From Capsaspora owczarzaki ATCC 30864 (lineage: Eukaryota > Opisthokonta > Filasterea), in NCBI RefSeq assembly GCF_000151315.2, contig NW_011887306.1:296828-360827 (forward strand): 64,000 nucleotides of DNA, written 5' to 3'. A program made the position numbers and the translations under genes. Shown here in pieces: positions 61,560 through 64,000 of this stretch. The notes under the pieces are model-generated. The model worked only from the letters and a program-made list of their open reading frames with translations, did no database searches and had not been told where the DNA came from. Positions within the stretch are counted from its first letter, which is position 1, and each line of letters starts with the position of its first letter.

Positions 61560-64000
61560 TCTATGCCATCTACGCCGGCGTCATCTCCGACTATGTCATC
61601 CACAAGCTGCGCGACAAGATGCTCTCTCTGGCCCTGAGGTCTGGTCCCCAAATCGTGGAACCCAGCTTGTTTGCTGACGACACTTCGATCTTCCTGTCGG
61701 ATCCCAACCACATCCATGCCCTGTTTGAAGTCTACGCAACAGTTGGCAGGGCTACCAACCTCAAGATCAACGAGGCCAAAACCTCCGTCCTGCGTCTCGG
61801 CCCCCTTCGGGATGCCGATCCGCCGGACGGCTTGGCTCATCTCCAATGGGTACCTCCTGACGGCACCACTCGAGTCCTTGGCGTGCAACTCGGCTACGGC
61901 GATCTTGCCAAAGCCAACTTCGAGCCCCTGCAAGCCAAGGTCGCGCGTGCGCTGGGTCGTTGGTCGCGCCACAGTCTCTCGATCGCTGGCAGGGTCCTGA
62001 TTGCCAACGCGATCGGACTCTCCCGCGTCTGGTACCACTGTCGCTTCATCCACATGCCCAACAAGTACTCCAAGGCGCTGTCCGACACTGTCAACAAGTA
62101 TCTCTGGAAAGGCCGATTCTCCCCGGTCGCCAGGAAGGTTGTGACCGCTCCTCCCAAAACGATCATGTTTGGGCTTGGACTCATCGATCTCCCCACCAAC
62201 ATTGCAGCGACGGCTGCCCAAGCGCTAATCAACTTCCTGTCGCCTGTCCCCAGCTTCTGGAAGTTGGTTGTCAACCACCTCGCCGAAGTGGCTGACAGAC
62301 CAGCTCGGCTCTCCGACTATCCTGTCGCCGAGTACACGGCCATGCAGCGGCTAGTCGCCAAATTCCCATTCAGACTTTCGCTCTCGGTGTTCTGGCACCA
62401 TGCCTTCAGGGCGTGGCGCAGGCTGCTCCCTTTCTCTGAGCCTCCTCGCTCGAAGAATGAACTGCTCGCCACTCCCCTCTGGCGCAACCCCATGCTTGAC
62501 ATGATCGACTTCAGGATGCTACGGAAACACGGCATCTCGTACCTCCATCATCTCCACTCTGGTAAGAAATGGCAGTCGGCCCGCGATCTCCGCGAGTTCT
62601 GCGACTCCCGTCTGCCACAGGTCGAAGCCAGACTCCAAGTGATCCGCTCCAAAGTCTCGCACATCGACCCGTCCAAACTGCGGATCGCCCCTGTGCGCTT
62701 CCGCGAGAACGATTGGGTTGTTGACTCGTGGGGCTTCCTCCGCAGAATCTTGGAAACTCCGGCCGCCGACGCCTTGTCTGTGCGCGTGAAGCCCTACGTG
62801 TTCCGCCTTCACGGTCAGGTTGTGGTGCCCAAGCACATCCTCTCAGCCAGGCTCCCGCTTGCTGAACTCACCCCAGCAGTGGTCTCGGATTGGACCTCTC
62901 CGTCTGCCAAGCCCCACACCAAGAAAAGCGACCTGCTGATGCAGCTCGCTGAAGCCTATCCTCCACCAAAACGCCCTGAGGTCGAAGGATTCTTCTTTGG
63001 CTCTCTTATGCGTCTCGACGTTGACCCATCCCGGCTGCAGCTGCGTGGCGCTCCCGAGAACATGTATCGCTCGCTCTGCATCGACAAAGACCTAGACGAC
63101 CTTCGCCGCACCGCAAATCGCTCCAGGAGGACGATGCTCGAAAGCCGCCATCCCTCTGAAATTGAGAATGCCCGCTACTGGCTGGCACTCTACCCCAAAC
63201 ACATCGAGGAGTGCAAAAAGCGCGTGCACATCGTGCGATGCACCTCATCTGACGCATCGCTGCGCAATCTTCGCCACATGCTCACGCCCGCCCCGGTCAA
63301 ACCAACTGCCCTGGTCGAGTGGGAGCAAATCCTAGGACCCGTGCACTGGTCCAAACTGCGCCGCAACATGATGACCAATCTTGTCCCGCGCAACCGTGCC
63401 GGCCTCATCTGGCGCATCGCTCACAACACCGAGTACCTGGGTGAGATTCGTCTGCTGTCTCGTCGCGACAAGCTCACCAACGAACAACTCCGCGAGGAGT
63501 CACACAGTGGCGCGTTCGCCTGCGTCCACTGCTTCCGACTTCATGGCACCCGTGCCCCTCTCGAAAACTGGCTGCACATGATTGTCCACTGCCCCCTGGC
63601 TGTGGCGGTCTGGCGCGAGGCCGAAACGCTGTTCAGCCACGCGCAAGGGCCCTGGTTCCCTAGACAGCGTTCGCAATGGCTCTTTGGCCCTATCAAGAAC
63701 AAACGCTACCACGCCTTGATGAAAGACGAAGCACTCGCTTGTCTCACCATCGTCATGCACACTGCCCGTTGGACTCTCTGGACGCTGCGCTGCACTGCCA
63801 AGTTCGGCAACACAGTGTTCACCCCCGCCGACGCGGTCCTCCGCTTTCGGTACCTCATCACACTGGCAGCGCGCCTCGAGCACTCTACCAAACCCCTCCC
63901 CAATCCCTGGAGGACTGACGACGACGGCGACGACTTTGGCGCCGCCCCTCTCCATACTGATGAGCAAGAGCATCCCCCCTTCGAAAGCAGGTGGGGAAAG
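61560..64000 (+). mobile_element. LINE (non-LTR retrotransposon) fragment, 5'-truncated
   Basis: One open frame from 61562 to the end of the window (813 codons, no stop) encodes the C-terminal part of a non-LTR retrotransposon ORF2. Seen: ...SLFADDTSIFLSD (the FADD reverse-transcriptase active site, about 61668-61700), then the thumb-like region LKINEAKTSVLRLGP, VLGVQLGYG and LSIAGRVLIANAI (typical of LINE RT connection), WKGRF, and near 63520-63610 a Cys/His cluster ACVHCFRLHG...H..HC of the zinc-binding type that follows RT in LINEs. The start lies inside the RT domain, so the 5' part is missing, as is common for target-primed insertion. The absence of stops over 2.4 kb suggests a young copy. 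No endonuclease domain is in the window. Confidence 0.88.

Noticed and set aside
61346-62221. 291-codon minus-strand open frame
   Set aside because: Antisense to the LINE reverse-transcriptase frame. Its few LRR-like residues are the complement of low-complexity coding DNA.

Overview
The window is nuclear DNA from a eukaryote with a compact, intron-rich genome. Genes lie on both strands, most introns are about 100-250 bp with GT-AG ends, and the DNA carries many homopolymer, CA and GT tracts plus proteins rich in Q, A and S runs. Gene content points to a unicellular relative of animals: a T-box transcription factor (a family restricted to opisthokonts), plus homologues of OCA2/P protein, PLBD, ABHD18, ADCK2 and LAMTOR1. 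A filasterean such as Capsaspora is my best guess, but the species is inferred.

Layout. 1-2685: 3' part of the splicing helicase DHX8/Prp22 (+). 3.3-7.8 kb: T-box gene (-). 7.8-12.6 kb: long gene-poor stretch. 12.6-18.7 kb: the CNOT7/CAF1 deadenylase and the UCHL3 ubiquitin hydrolase, rearranged by two nearly identical 2.57 kb inverted repeat arms around a 613 bp spacer. CNOT7 exon 1 (+) is separated from exons 2-4, which lie on the minus strand; 5'-truncated second copies of both genes are present. 19.1-20.9 kb: a degenerate ARF-like protein. 21.3-23.9 kb: cysteinyl-tRNA synthetase. 24.0-28.1 kb: OCA2-type permease (-). 29.4-31.5 kb: phospholipase B-like protein. 31.7-33.6 kb: D-lactate dehydrogenase. 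33.9-36.6 kb: ADCK2 (-). 36.96-37.12 kb: first exons of LSM4, cut off by a 987 bp assembly gap. 38.7-40.35 kb: a complete Tc1/mariner element sitting exactly in the stop codon of a leucine-rich-repeat (LRR) gene (-), whose repeats are eight separate 84-nt exons. 42.8-44.7 kb: ABHD18. 44.9-47.4 kb: squalene monooxygenase (-). 48.8-51.5 kb: glucose-6-phosphate isomerase. 51.8-54.9 kb: an LRR-PP2C fusion. 55.4-57.0 kb: LAMTOR1-like. 57.5-59.6 kb: adenosylhomocysteinase (-). 61.3-61.6 kb: start of a second LRR gene, broken by a 5'-truncated LINE that runs off the window end.

Most genes are housekeeping functions (mRNA processing and decay, sterol synthesis, glycolysis, methyl cycle, translation, mitochondrial metabolism, lysosomal signalling) with no operon-like logic. 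The unusual material is the CNOT7/UCHL3 palindrome, the T-box protein with a receiver-like C-terminus, the ARF-like pseudo-GTPase, and the LRR genes hit by two different transposons. All exon models were built by hand from splice consensus, reading frame and family similarity; no alignment was run.
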